A DNA stretch of 31,533 nucleotides, taken from a bacterium (lineage in GTDB: Bacteria; Planctomycetota; UBA11346). Made by a program: the position numbers and the translations under genes. The stretch lies in NCBI GenBank assembly GCA_020049615.1, contig JAIFKN010000016.1:1-31533 (forward strand), given 5' to 3'. The notes under the pieces are model-generated. The model saw only the letters and a program-made list of their open reading frames with translations, searched no databases and was not told where the DNA came from. Below, piece after piece: positions 15,074 through 22,464 of this stretch (its first letter is position 1; every line of letters starts with the position of its first letter).

Positions 15074-16171
15074 ATGCGACGACTCGCCCCGCTGCTGCTC
15101 CTCGCCGCGCTCGTCGAGGCCGGCGATCCGCCGGTCGACAGGCTGGCTGCGCGTGCCGCCTTCGCCCCGGCGGTGCAGCCCAAGCTGCTGTTCTTCTCGC
15201 TGGTCGGCGGAGCTGGCGACCAGTGGTTCAACGCCGTGCAGGTGAAGGGCGCCAAGGTGCAGGCGGCGATGGGCAAGGGGGCGCTGGGTGCGTCCGTCAC
15301 GGTGAAGGACGACGACACGGTCGCCGCCAAGGTGCTTGGCGACAAGTCCGCTACCGATGATGTGCCGCGCGATCTGCCCAATGGCGGCAAGACCGGGCCC
15401 TACACCTACGGCTACAAGCAGGTCGACGCGAACCTGCAGCAGCCCTTCCTCACCGGCGGGGGGCTCAGCCTGTGGGGCTGGAACCTGCAGCAGGCCAAGA
15501 ACGCCAAGGTGCGCTACGCCCCCGCCATGGCCGACAGCCGGATCAAGGCCCTGTGGATCACGCCGAAGAAGACCCTGCTGGCGGTGGGCTACACCGATGG
15601 GGGCAACACCATCCTGCGGGCGCATCCGAAGGATTGCGACAAGACCATGGAGACCGCCTTCGATGCCGGGGGCGGCGGTGGCGGCAAGTCGTCCTGGCTG
15701 ATCGAACTGCGCCCGAGCGACGGCGAGCCGCTGCACGTCGTCGCCTGCCGTGGCACCGTGGTCTGCCACGCCTACGATGATTGGAACCGGCTGGTGGTCG
15801 GCGGCGGAGCGCTGCACAAGACCGGGCAGGGAGCCGTGTTCGGGCACCTCGACGGGGCTGGCATCCTGATGCCCGACTATGCCTGGACGCAGCCCCTGCT
15901 GCGGGTCCATCTCGGCGTTTCCAAGGAAGGCGACAAGGTCGGCGGCATGACCTGGGCGATCGACATCGACAGCGACAGCGGCCTGATGGCCGTTGGCGGC
16001 TGGATGGAAGGCAGTCCCCAGGGCGTGGCCGAGTTGCAGGAGAAGAACGGTGGCGGCAAGGATGCATTCCTCGCCGTCATCCGCCTGTGGACCGCAGCGG
16101 ATGCGGTCGCTGCCAGGGAACGCGAGAAGGAAAGCAAGTCCGAGCCAAAACCGGGATCACAGACACCGTGA
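15074..16171 (+). CDS. Secreted protein of unknown function, possibly SBBP-like beta-propeller
   Basis: The 365-residue product starts with a signal peptide (MRRLAPLLLLAALVEAG). I do not recognise a catalytic family. Three segments share the logic of SBBP-type propeller blades ('D..n.l.VgG....G.DaflavL'): TPKKTLLAVGYTDGG, YDDWNRLVVGGGALHK and DSDSGLMAVGGWMEG followed by GGGKDAFLAVIRLW near the C-terminus. A six-glycine loop (FDAGGGGGGKSSW) lies mid-protein, and the last ~20 residues are Lys/Glu-rich. The upstream GH28 stop is 10 nt away with a TGAGGT Shine-Dalgarno-like sequence; the next GH28-like start is 13 nt downstream, so co-transcription is likely. Being exported between two genes for signal-less enzymes, it may bind polysaccharide at the surface, but that is a guess. 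Confidence 0.7.
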   Translation: MRRLAPLLLLAALVEAGDPPVDRLAARAAFAPAVQPKLLFFSLVGGAGDQWFNAVQVKGAKVQAAMGKGALGASVTVKDDDTVAAKVLGDKSATDDVPRDLPNGGKTGPYTYGYKQVDANLQQPFLTGGGLSLWGWNLQQAKNAKVRYAPAMADSRIKALWITPKKTLLAVGYTDGGNTILRAHPKDCDKTMETAFDAGGGGGGKSSWLIELRPSDGEPLHVVACRGTVVCHAYDDWNRLVVGGGALHKTGQGAVFGHLDGAGILMPDYAWTQPLLRVHLGVSKEGDKVGGMTWAIDIDSDSGLMAVGGWMEGSPQGVAELQEKNGGGKDAFLAVIRLWTAADAVAAREREKESKSEPKPGSQTP

Positions 16172-16184
16172 GCGGAAAGAGCGG

Positions 16185-17627
16185 ATGATCACCAGCGTCC
16201 TCGATCATGGTGCCGCCAAGGACGGTCGCACCCTCGCCACGGCCGGCATCCAGGCCGCCATCGACGCGGTCGCGGCGGCCGGCGGCGGCACCGTCGTGCT
16301 GCCCCCGGGCACCTATCGCAGCGGCACCCTCCATCTCTGCTCGCGCCTGCGGCTGGAACTCGAACCGGGCGCCGTGCTGCTGGGCTCGCCGGAACTCGGC
16401 GACTACCCGGCGGCCGGCCGATCCGGGGTGGACAAGGATCGCCATGACCACCATCTGCTGATCGCCAGGGGCTGCGAGCATCTGCGCATCGGTGGCGGCG
16501 GGACGATCGATGGCAACGGCCCGGCCTTCTGGGAGCCGGCGGAAGGTCCGCGCTCGTGGATCCGCAGCAAGCCGGACCGGGTCAGCCCGCTGCTCGAATT
16601 GTCCGGCTGCCGCGATCTGGCCATCGAGGACCTCACCATCCGCAACTCGCCCGGCTGGACGGTGCATGCCTTCTGCTGCGACCTCGTGCGCATCCGCGGC
16701 GTCACGGTCGACAATCCGATGTGGGGCCCGAACACCGACGGCTTCGACCTCAACGGCGTGCGCGACCTGATGATGAGCGATTGCCACGTCACCGCCGGCG
16801 ACGACGCCATCGTACTGAAGACCTCGCGCGATGCGCGGTCGTGCGAACGCGTGGTGATCACCAACTGCATCCTCAAGACTTATTGCGCGGCCCTCAAGCT
16901 CGGGACCGAGAGTTGGCATGATTTCCGCAACATCGTCTTCAGCAACTGCGTCGTGCACGGCAGCCCGCGGGCCTTCGCCTGCTACATGTTCGATGGCGCG
17001 ACGATCGAGGACGTCGCGGTGTCCAACCTCGCGTGCGACACCGCCTGCGGCTGGGCCTTGAACCGGCCGATCCACCTCGACCTGCGGCGCCGGGACCGCG
17101 CGGCTCCGGTCGGGCCCGACGCCCCGGCGATCGGACGCATGCGCAACATCACCGTGGCGAATCTCGCCGCCCGCACCGATGGGCGCATCGTCCTGACCGG
17201 CGCCGACGGCGGCCGGATCGAGGGCGTGCGACTGAGCGGCATCAGCCTGCGCTATCCGATCATCGAGGATCCCGCCGAGATCGGTCCGCGGGCCGACGGC
17301 CTGCAGTTCTCCCGGCACAGCCCCGAGGCGCGCGGCGCCCGCGCCGCCGTGGTCGCCGACGCCGTGGATGGCCTGCGCCTCGACGGCCTGTCGATCCGCT
17401 GGCCGGACGGCTTCCTGGACGCCGACTGGGGCGACGACCTCGACACCGGCCGGTGGAGCAGGCCGCCACGGACGGAACTGCTGCGCCGGATGGCCGACCA
17501 GCCGCCGTTCCACGCCGTTTGGCTGCGCGACTGTCAGGGCGGCCTGGTCGATGCGGCGGGGGCGACCGCCAGCAGGCCAGGGGTCCCGGTCGTGCACGAA
17601 TCCGGTTCGAGCATCGTGCGTCGATGA
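16185..17627 (+). CDS. GH28-like right-handed beta-helix glycosidase, copy B
   Basis: The 480-residue product opens with DHGAAKDGRTLATAGIQAAI and the GGGTVVLPPGTYRSGTLHL strand typical of GH28. Catalytic aspartates are present in NTDG (183-186) and GDDA (205-208). The GHG histidine region reads YCAALKIGTESWHDF (233-247), lacking the canonical His, and no RIK motif is seen. A C-terminal extension of ~60 residues (WPDGFLDADWGDDLDTGRW and on) is not found in copy A. No signal peptide. The start ATG at 16185 has a purine-rich GGAAAGAG upstream, and the stop overlaps the aldo/keto reductase start by ATGA. Likely a cytoplasmic exo-acting hydrolase of uronic-acid-containing oligosaccharides, by family and context. 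Confidence 0.86.
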   Translation: MITSVLDHGAAKDGRTLATAGIQAAIDAVAAAGGGTVVLPPGTYRSGTLHLCSRLRLELEPGAVLLGSPELGDYPAAGRSGVDKDRHDHHLLIARGCEHLRIGGGGTIDGNGPAFWEPAEGPRSWIRSKPDRVSPLLELSGCRDLAIEDLTIRNSPGWTVHAFCCDLVRIRGVTVDNPMWGPNTDGFDLNGVRDLMMSDCHVTAGDDAIVLKTSRDARSCERVVITNCILKTYCAALKLGTESWHDFRNIVFSNCVVHGSPRAFACYMFDGATIEDVAVSNLACDTACGWALNRPIHLDLRRRDRAAPVGPDAPAIGRMRNITVANLAARTDGRIVLTGADGGRIEGVRLSGISLRYPIIEDPAEIGPRADGLQFSRHSPEARGARAAVVADAVDGLRLDGLSIRWPDGFLDADWGDDLDTGRWSRPPRTELLRRMADQPPFHAVWLRDCQGGLVDAAGATASRPGVPVVHESGSSIVRR

Positions 17628-18493
17628 CCGTGCCGCTCGCCTTCGGCGGGGCCAGCCTCGTTCCGCCTGCCGTCGCAGCGCGTGCCGAACGCCTGCTCGA
17701 TCGGGCGTGGGATCTGGGCATCCGCACCTTCGATACGGCGGCGATCTACGGCGACAGCGAACTCATCCTCGGCCGCTGGCTGCGCCGGCGCCAGGGAGCG
17801 CGCATCATCTCGAAATGCGGTCATCATGAGGTGCTGCCCGATGGGTCGATGCGTTCGCTCCGCATCACCATGGCGGATGTCGATCTGGCCATCGCCCGGC
17901 TCGGCGTCGAGCGCATCGACGCCATGCTGCTCCATTCGTACGACCGGGAACCGCTGCTTGCCGGCGAAGCGGTCGAGGTGCTGCGAGCCGCGCAGGCCGC
18001 CGGCAAGATCGGGGCCTGGGGCTACAGCGGCGACAACGAGGTGGCGGTGGCGGCCATGGGCCTCGATGGCGTCGGCGTGCTTGAAACCTCGTTGTCGCTC
18101 GCCGATCAGGCCAATCTCGCGGGTGCCATCCCCATTGCGGCTCGGCGCGGCGCCCTGGTGCTGACCAAGCGTTCCTTGGCCAACGCAGCCTGGACCTGGC
18201 AGGCCGATCCGGTCGCCGCCCCGCCGCATCCGCGACCCTATGCGACACGGTTGGCGGCCATGCGGCTGGATCCCGCCGCGTACGGCTGCGCCGGCTGGAG
18301 CGAGCTCGCCCTGCGCTTCGTCATCGGCTGCGCGGGTGTCGGCTGCGCCATCGTCGGCTGCAGTGACGAGGACCGCCTGGTGGCGAACGTGGCTGCGGTC
18401 AGCCGAGGTCCATTGGCAGCGGAGGGCGTTGCCGCCATCCGCGCCGCATTCGCCCAGGCGCGCAACGCGGCATCCTGGCCGGGCCTCAACTAG
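17624..18493 (+). CDS. Aldo/keto reductase
   Basis: The 289-residue product has the aldo/keto reductase catalytic tetrad: Asp37 and Tyr42 (FDTAAIYGDSE), Lys64 (IISKCG) and His104 (MLLHSYD). GAWGYSGDNE and CAIVGCSDEDRL are the expected strands near the NAD(P)-binding end of the TIM barrel. Length is typical of the family. It reduces carbonyls, often sugars, with NAD(P)H; here it may process a sugar or uronate released by the neighbouring GH28-like enzymes (inference). Its ATG overlaps the GH28-like stop (ATGA). Its TAG stop shares bases with the stop of the convergent XylR-type gene in a single CTAG. Confidence 0.9.
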   Translation: MTVPLAFGGASLVPPAVAARAERLLDRAWDLGIRTFDTAAIYGDSELILGRWLRRRQGARIISKCGHHEVLPDGSMRSLRITMADVDLAIARLGVERIDAMLLHSYDREPLLAGEAVEVLRAAQAAGKIGAWGYSGDNEVAVAAMGLDGVGVLETSLSLADQANLAGAIPIAARRGALVLTKRSLANAAWTWQADPVAAPPHPRPYATRLAAMRLDPAAYGCAGWSELALRFVIGCAGVGCAIVGCSDEDRLVANVAAVSRGPLAAEGVAAIRAAFAQARNAASWPGLN

Positions 18494-19629
18494 GCACACT
18501 GCCGCTTCCGCCAGGCCCCTGGCGCGACGCCGCGCGCCGCGCTGAACGCCGTGCACAGGTAGGCGGCGGTGGCGAAGCCGCAACGCCGGGCGATGGCCTT
18601 GAGCGGCAGATCGGTGCCGCGCAGCAGGCGCTCGGCATGCGCGAGGCGCAGGCGCTGCAGCAACGCATGCGGCGCCAGCCCGGTGGCGCGCACGCAGCGG
18701 TCGCGCAGGGTGCGCTCGGCCAGTCCGCAGGCGGCGGCGCAGTCGGCCAGCCGCACCGGCTCGTGGCTGTGCTCGCGCAGCCAGGCCACGGCCTGGCGCA
18801 CCACGGGATCGGCGACCGGTTCGGTCCCGGTCGAGGCGCGGGGGCGCACGCCGAGCGGTGGGACGATCAGCTGGCCCGGCCTGCCGCGGCCGTCGAGCAG
18901 GAGGTCGAGCTGCTCGGCCGCCAGCCGGCCGACCGCCTCACCGTCGAGGGCCACGCTGGTCAGCGGCGGCGACATCAGCACGCAGGCCAGGTCGTCGTCA
19001 TCGACGCCGATGAGCGCCAGGTCGTCAGGGATGGCCAGACCGGCGGCGCGGGCCTGGCTGGCGAGGTGCAGGGCGTCGAAGTCCGAGCAGACCAGCACGC
19101 CGCAGGGCCTGGGCAGGCCGGCCAGCCAGGCCCGGGTGAGCTCCTGCTGGCTCCGCCAGCGCCCGTCTTCATGCCGGCCGACGTAGAGATCACGGATGGC
19201 AGGCTCGATGCCGGCCTCGCGCATCCTGGCGACGAAGCCCTCACGGCGCTTGCGGCTGTAGGCCGCCGCCGCCAGACCGGCCCAGGCGGCATGCTGGAAG
19301 CCCAGGGCCAGCAGATGCTCGGCCGCCAGGCGGCCCGCCAGCCGGTCGTCGCTGGTCACCTGGATCACTCCCGGGGTGTCCTCGACGTTGCTGATGTCGA
19401 TCAGGGGGATGCCGGCGGCGAGCAGGTTCGCGACGGGCGGGGCCCGTCCGACCCGGCAGTAGATGACGCCATCGAAGCCGGCGAGCCGCCCGGGGTCGAG
19501 CGCCTGGGGATCGGTCCGGGTCATGACCCAGCCGCCCCGGTCTGCCGCGTATTGGTATATGCCCCTGATCTGCCGTCGGCAGTATCCGGCATCGACTGGG
19601 ACTGCTGCCAGTATACGACGATCAGTCAT
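18490..19629 (-). CDS. XylR-type regulator (LacI-like sugar-binding domain + AraC HTH)
   Basis: The 379-residue product joins a periplasmic-binding-protein/LacI-like sensor (about 5-270; QIRGIYQYAA, FDGVIYCRVG, PLIDISNVED, VTSDDRLAGRLAAEHLLALG, LALIGVDDDDLACVLMSPPL) to a C-terminal AraC helix-turn-helix (about 280-379; LADCAAACGLAERTLRDRCV and IARRCGFATAAYLCTAF). This is the architecture of E. coli XylR, which binds a free sugar and activates catabolic genes. It is divergent from the glycosidase operon starting at 19745, with 115 nt between starts, and probably activates it. The start ATG at 19629 lacks a Shine-Dalgarno sequence but has AATAAT exactly 6 nt upstream. Confidence 0.92.
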   Translation of the reverse strand: MTDRRILAAVPVDAGYCRRQIRGIYQYAADRGGWVMTRTDPQALDPGRLAGFDGVIYCRVGRAPPVANLLAAGIPLIDISNVEDTPGVIQVTSDDRLAGRLAAEHLLALGFQHAAWAGLAAAAYSRKRREGFVARMREAGIEPAIRDLYVGRHEDGRWRSQQELTRAWLAGLPRPCGVLVCSDFDALHLASQARAAGLAIPDDLALIGVDDDDLACVLMSPPLTSVALDGEAVGRLAAEQLDLLLDGRGRPGQLIVPPLGVRPRASTGTEPVADPVVRQAVAWLREHSHEPVRLADCAAACGLAERTLRDRCVRATGLAPHALLQRLRLAHAERLLRGTDLPLKAIARRCGFATAAYLCTAFSAARGVAPGAWRKRQCA

Positions 19630-19635
19630 CTGCCG

Positions 19636-19641
19636 ATTATT
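19636..19641 (-). promoter_or_regulatory. -10 box AATAAT of a probably leaderless XylR-type mRNA
   Basis: The - strand reads AATAAT-cggcag-ATG. Five of six bases match TATAAT. Only 6 nt separate the box from the start codon, so transcription would begin at or next to the ATG. TTGCGC lies 19 nt further upstream as a weak -35. Confidence 0.45.
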
Positions 19642-19744
19642 GAAATCATGCGGCCGGATGGCGCAAGCGACGGAGCGTCACACCAGGGCTGGGGCGGCGT
19701 ACTCTGGTACCAGCGGACGCCCCGCCTACACGCCAGGAACAACC

Positions 19745-22453
19745 ATGATCCGCCGCTTCAGCCTGACCCTCATCGTGGCCGCCGGACTCGCTGCCGCCGA
19801 CCCGACCATCAGCCGGACGCCGCAGACGGTCCAGGTGGACCTCGGCAACGGCGCGGCGCTGACGTTCCGCCTCGACGGCGGGCGGCTCCTCGGCCTTGCC
19901 CAGGCCCAGGTCGGCGGCATCGAGCTGAAGAGTCCGGCCACCGTCCAGGCGCCAGTGCTGGCGCAGGAGTTCGGCACGGATCCGATGATCTGGCCGGCCT
20001 TGCGGCTGACTGAGGCGGTGGTCGCGGACGGAGCGGTGGAGTTGCGCTGCCAGCTCCTCGGCGGCACCGGGCCGCGGCTCCAGCGCGGCCTCTTCGTCTT
20101 CGCCGGCGATGCCGTGGCGGCGCAGCAGGCCGGACTTCCGGCAGCGCTCGCCGCGCAGGTGCAGGCAGCCGAGGCGGACACCGCGGCGATCGACGCCGCC
20201 GTGCTGGCGCATGCCGATTACCGGACCGCGCTGGCCGAGGCCGATCGGCTCAAGGCCGAGGCCGACGCCGCCACCGAGGGCAAGCAGAAGAAGGATCTCG
20301 GGCGCAAGGCCGGCGAGGCGCGCAAACGCCTGCCAGGCGTGGCGGCCAAGCTGCGCCCGGGGGTGGTCGCCACCGAGCGTTCCTTGCAGGAGTGTCAGGC
20401 GCGCATCGATGCCGCGCGTTCGGCGCTGAATGCCCATGCGCTGGCCCACCACGGGCGCATCCACCGCGACTACTACCGCTTCGCCATGACCCTGCAGCCC
20501 GAGGCGCTGGTGAGCCTGCAGGCCTGGTCGGAGCTCGGCTCAGGTCCCGACCTGAAGCCAGCCGGCACCCTGACCTGGGTGGTGAAGCCGGAGACCCGCA
20601 CCATCGCCGGCTGGAGCTGGAACGGCTGGCGGCAATCCTACCGCTTCGCCCTGCCGGCAGAGCGCAAGGTCAACACCATTCGTACGCATGGCACCTGGGA
20701 GCTGGGCGGCAGCGCCGTCGGCACCACCGTGGTCAGCCTGCGCTACCGTGGCCTCGGCCGGATCGAGCAGGCCTTCACCGCCGGCGTCGCCGGTGGGGTG
20801 CAGGAGGCCTTCACCACCACCGAGGTCCTGCCTGGCGCCGTCGGCGGCGCGCCGGTCATCTCGCCGGCGGTGCCGAAGTCCGAGGCGGTCGGCGATCGCG
20901 GCTTCGCCATCCAGCACCGCGTCGGCGCCTGGATCGCCCGGCCGGCCCGTGGCGCCGGCGCCGGTTTCGTCGATTATCAATTCCGCGGCAATGCCGCCTT
21001 CGCCGCCTTTCCGCTTCGCCAGGGCGATCTGCGCGCCCTCACCGAGTGCTATCCCGGCGACCGCCTGGTCAGCCAGACCGACGAGGAGTGGTTCGCCAAC
21101 ACCTCGGCCCACGAGACCATCCCGATGGTCTATCTGGCGCAGGTGGCGCAGGAGCCGCAGCCGGCCCACGTCTGGCGCACCCGCTGGCATGAGATCGATC
21201 AGCATGTGCGCGATGCGGTCAGCGCCGAACTGCGGTTCGTCCAGCCCACCGCCCTGCCCGGCATAGGGGTGCTGGCTTCGGCCGGGACGGCGGGCTACTA
21301 CCAGGGGCTGGTCAAGGGCAAGGCCATCGACGGCTGGCATGGCATGGGCGTGAGGCTGGTCGCCAGCCACAGTCCGGGCTGGCTGCGCGGCAGCAGCAGC
21401 AAGGAGGCGAAGCAGGTGGCCGGCGTCCCGACCGAGCTGAAGTCCGGCGGCGAATGCAGCATCTTCGACTTCGCCCCGGACCAGGACATCGCTCAGGCCT
21501 GGAAGGATCTCAGCCGCGACTGCGCCCGCTCCGGGGTCGCCTATTTCCCGTGGATCGGCATGACCGTGGTCGACGGAGGTCCGCTGACCAGGCGGGTGGG
21601 GCCCGAGCGGGAGAAGTGGTCGCTGAATACCCCGGATGACCGCTATGGTCCCGGCTACGAGCCGCTGCATGTGAAGGGCAACATCCACCATCCGGCCTTC
21701 CGCGCCGATTACCTCGGACTGATCGCAGCAGTCGCCCGCGACTATGGCCTGCAGGGCTTCTGGATCGACAGCTTCCAGAACCTGTTCATGAGCCAGCTCG
21801 CCTGGGGCGATGGCAGCGGGGCGCCGATGCAGCGCGCCTACTGGGAGATCATCGCGCAGTGGAGCCGCGATGGCATCGCGCTGATGGCGGAAAGCCACGC
21901 CTTCCCTGGCCTGTCCTGCTCGATCGAGGTCCAGGAATGGGAGAAGGACGTGTCCTATTTCCGCCATGTGTGGAAATGGCACCGCGGCACCAGCCAGAAG
22001 GACTACCAGCCGGAGGAACTCGACCGCCTGTGCTTCCGCGCCGCGGCGGTGAAGGGCTGGACCGCTCCTGACAAGTCCTACTCCGGAGACACCGCATTCA
22101 GCATCCCGTCGTTCAAGCGCATCGCCCACGAATACCTCGCCGCCCTGCCGCTGATGGCCAGGCCCTACCTGCTGCCCGAGGACGCCGGCGTGCTGTGGCT
22201 GTCGGCTGACAGCGACGGGAAGGGCGTGCTGTTCAGCTTCCGTGGGCAGCCGCTGCCCGCCGGCGTCACCGCCGCCGGGATGGTCGATGCCCAGCCGGTC
22301 ACCACGGCGGCCCACAATGCGACCTACGCTGTCGCGGCCAAGGACCTACGCGCCGCCTTCAGCGTCGCGGCCCCGCCGCAGCCCGACGAGCGTCTCGGCC
22401 GCACCGATGCCGTGAAGCCCTTCCCCTATGTCTTCCCCGCCTGGGCGAAGTGA
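19745..22453 (+). CDS. Large secreted TIM-barrel glycosidase-like protein of unclear family, with coiled-coil insertion
   Basis: The 902-residue product has a signal peptide (IRRFSLTLIVAAGLAAAD). An N-terminal beta-sandwich is interrupted at about residues 122-238 by an Ala/Lys/Glu-rich helical, coiled-coil-like insertion, after which the beta pattern resumes (HRDYYRFAMTLQPEALVSL). A barrel domain from about 540 contains VAYFPWIGMT, LQGFWIDSFQNLF with Asp675, and GIALMAESHAFPG with Glu716. The 'GFWID' strand followed about 40 residues later by an acidic 'MAES' recalls GH31/GH36-type retaining glycosidases (Asp nucleophile, acid/base nearby), but no named family is convincing. A C-terminal beta domain ends in FPAWAK. 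The start has an AGGA-type Shine-Dalgarno. It heads the operon divergent from the XylR-type regulator and overlaps or abuts the next gene. Confidence 0.7.
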   Translation: MIRRFSLTLIVAAGLAAADPTISRTPQTVQVDLGNGAALTFRLDGGRLLGLAQAQVGGIELKSPATVQAPVLAQEFGTDPMIWPALRLTEAVVADGAVELRCQLLGGTGPRLQRGLFVFAGDAVAAQQAGLPAALAAQVQAAEADTAAIDAAVLAHADYRTALAEADRLKAEADAATEGKQKKDLGRKAGEARKRLPGVAAKLRPGVVATERSLQECQARIDAARSALNAHALAHHGRIHRDYYRFAMTLQPEALVSLQAWSELGSGPDLKPAGTLTWVVKPETRTIAGWSWNGWRQSYRFALPAERKVNTIRTHGTWELGGSAVGTTVVSLRYRGLGRIEQAFTAGVAGGVQEAFTTTEVLPGAVGGAPVISPAVPKSEAVGDRGFAIQHRVGAWIARPARGAGAGFVDYQFRGNAAFAAFPLRQGDLRALTECYPGDRLVSQTDEEWFANTSAHETIPMVYLAQVAQEPQPAHVWRTRWHEIDQHVRDAVSAELRFVQPTALPGIGVLASAGTAGYYQGLVKGKAIDGWHGMGVRLVASHSPGWLRGSSSKEAKQVAGVPTELKSGGECSIFDFAPDQDIAQAWKDLSRDCARSGVAYFPWIGMTVVDGGPLTRRVGPEREKWSLNTPDDRYGPGYEPLHVKGNIHHPAFRADYLGLIAAVARDYGLQGFWIDSFQNLFMSQLAWGDGSGAPMQRAYWEIIAQWSRDGIALMAESHAFPGLSCSIEVQEWEKDVSYFRHVWKWHRGTSQKDYQPEELDRLCFRAAAVKGWTAPDKSYSGDTAFSIPSFKRIAHEYLAALPLMARPYLLPEDAGVLWLSADSDGKGVLFSFRGQPLPAGVTAAGMVDAQPVTTAAHNATYAVAAKDLRAAFSVAAPPQPDERLGRTDAVKPFPYVFPAWAK
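20108..20460 (+). other. Coiled-coil insertion inside the glycosidase-like protein
   Basis: Residues ~122-238 are rich in Ala, Lys, Glu, Gln and Asp with hydrophobic spacing of a helical hairpin (ALAEADRLKAEADAATEG, KDLGRKAGEARKRL, CQARIDAARSALNAHA). The flanking sequence is beta-type and reads on smoothly if this part is removed. Confidence 0.65.
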
Positions 22454-22464
22454 GGATCCCGACC

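Noticed and set aside
12178..15390. A 1070-codon open frame on the - strand
   Set aside because: It is antisense to the AraC and GH28 genes, whose frames contain clear family motifs. The putative product matches nothing and has no believable start.
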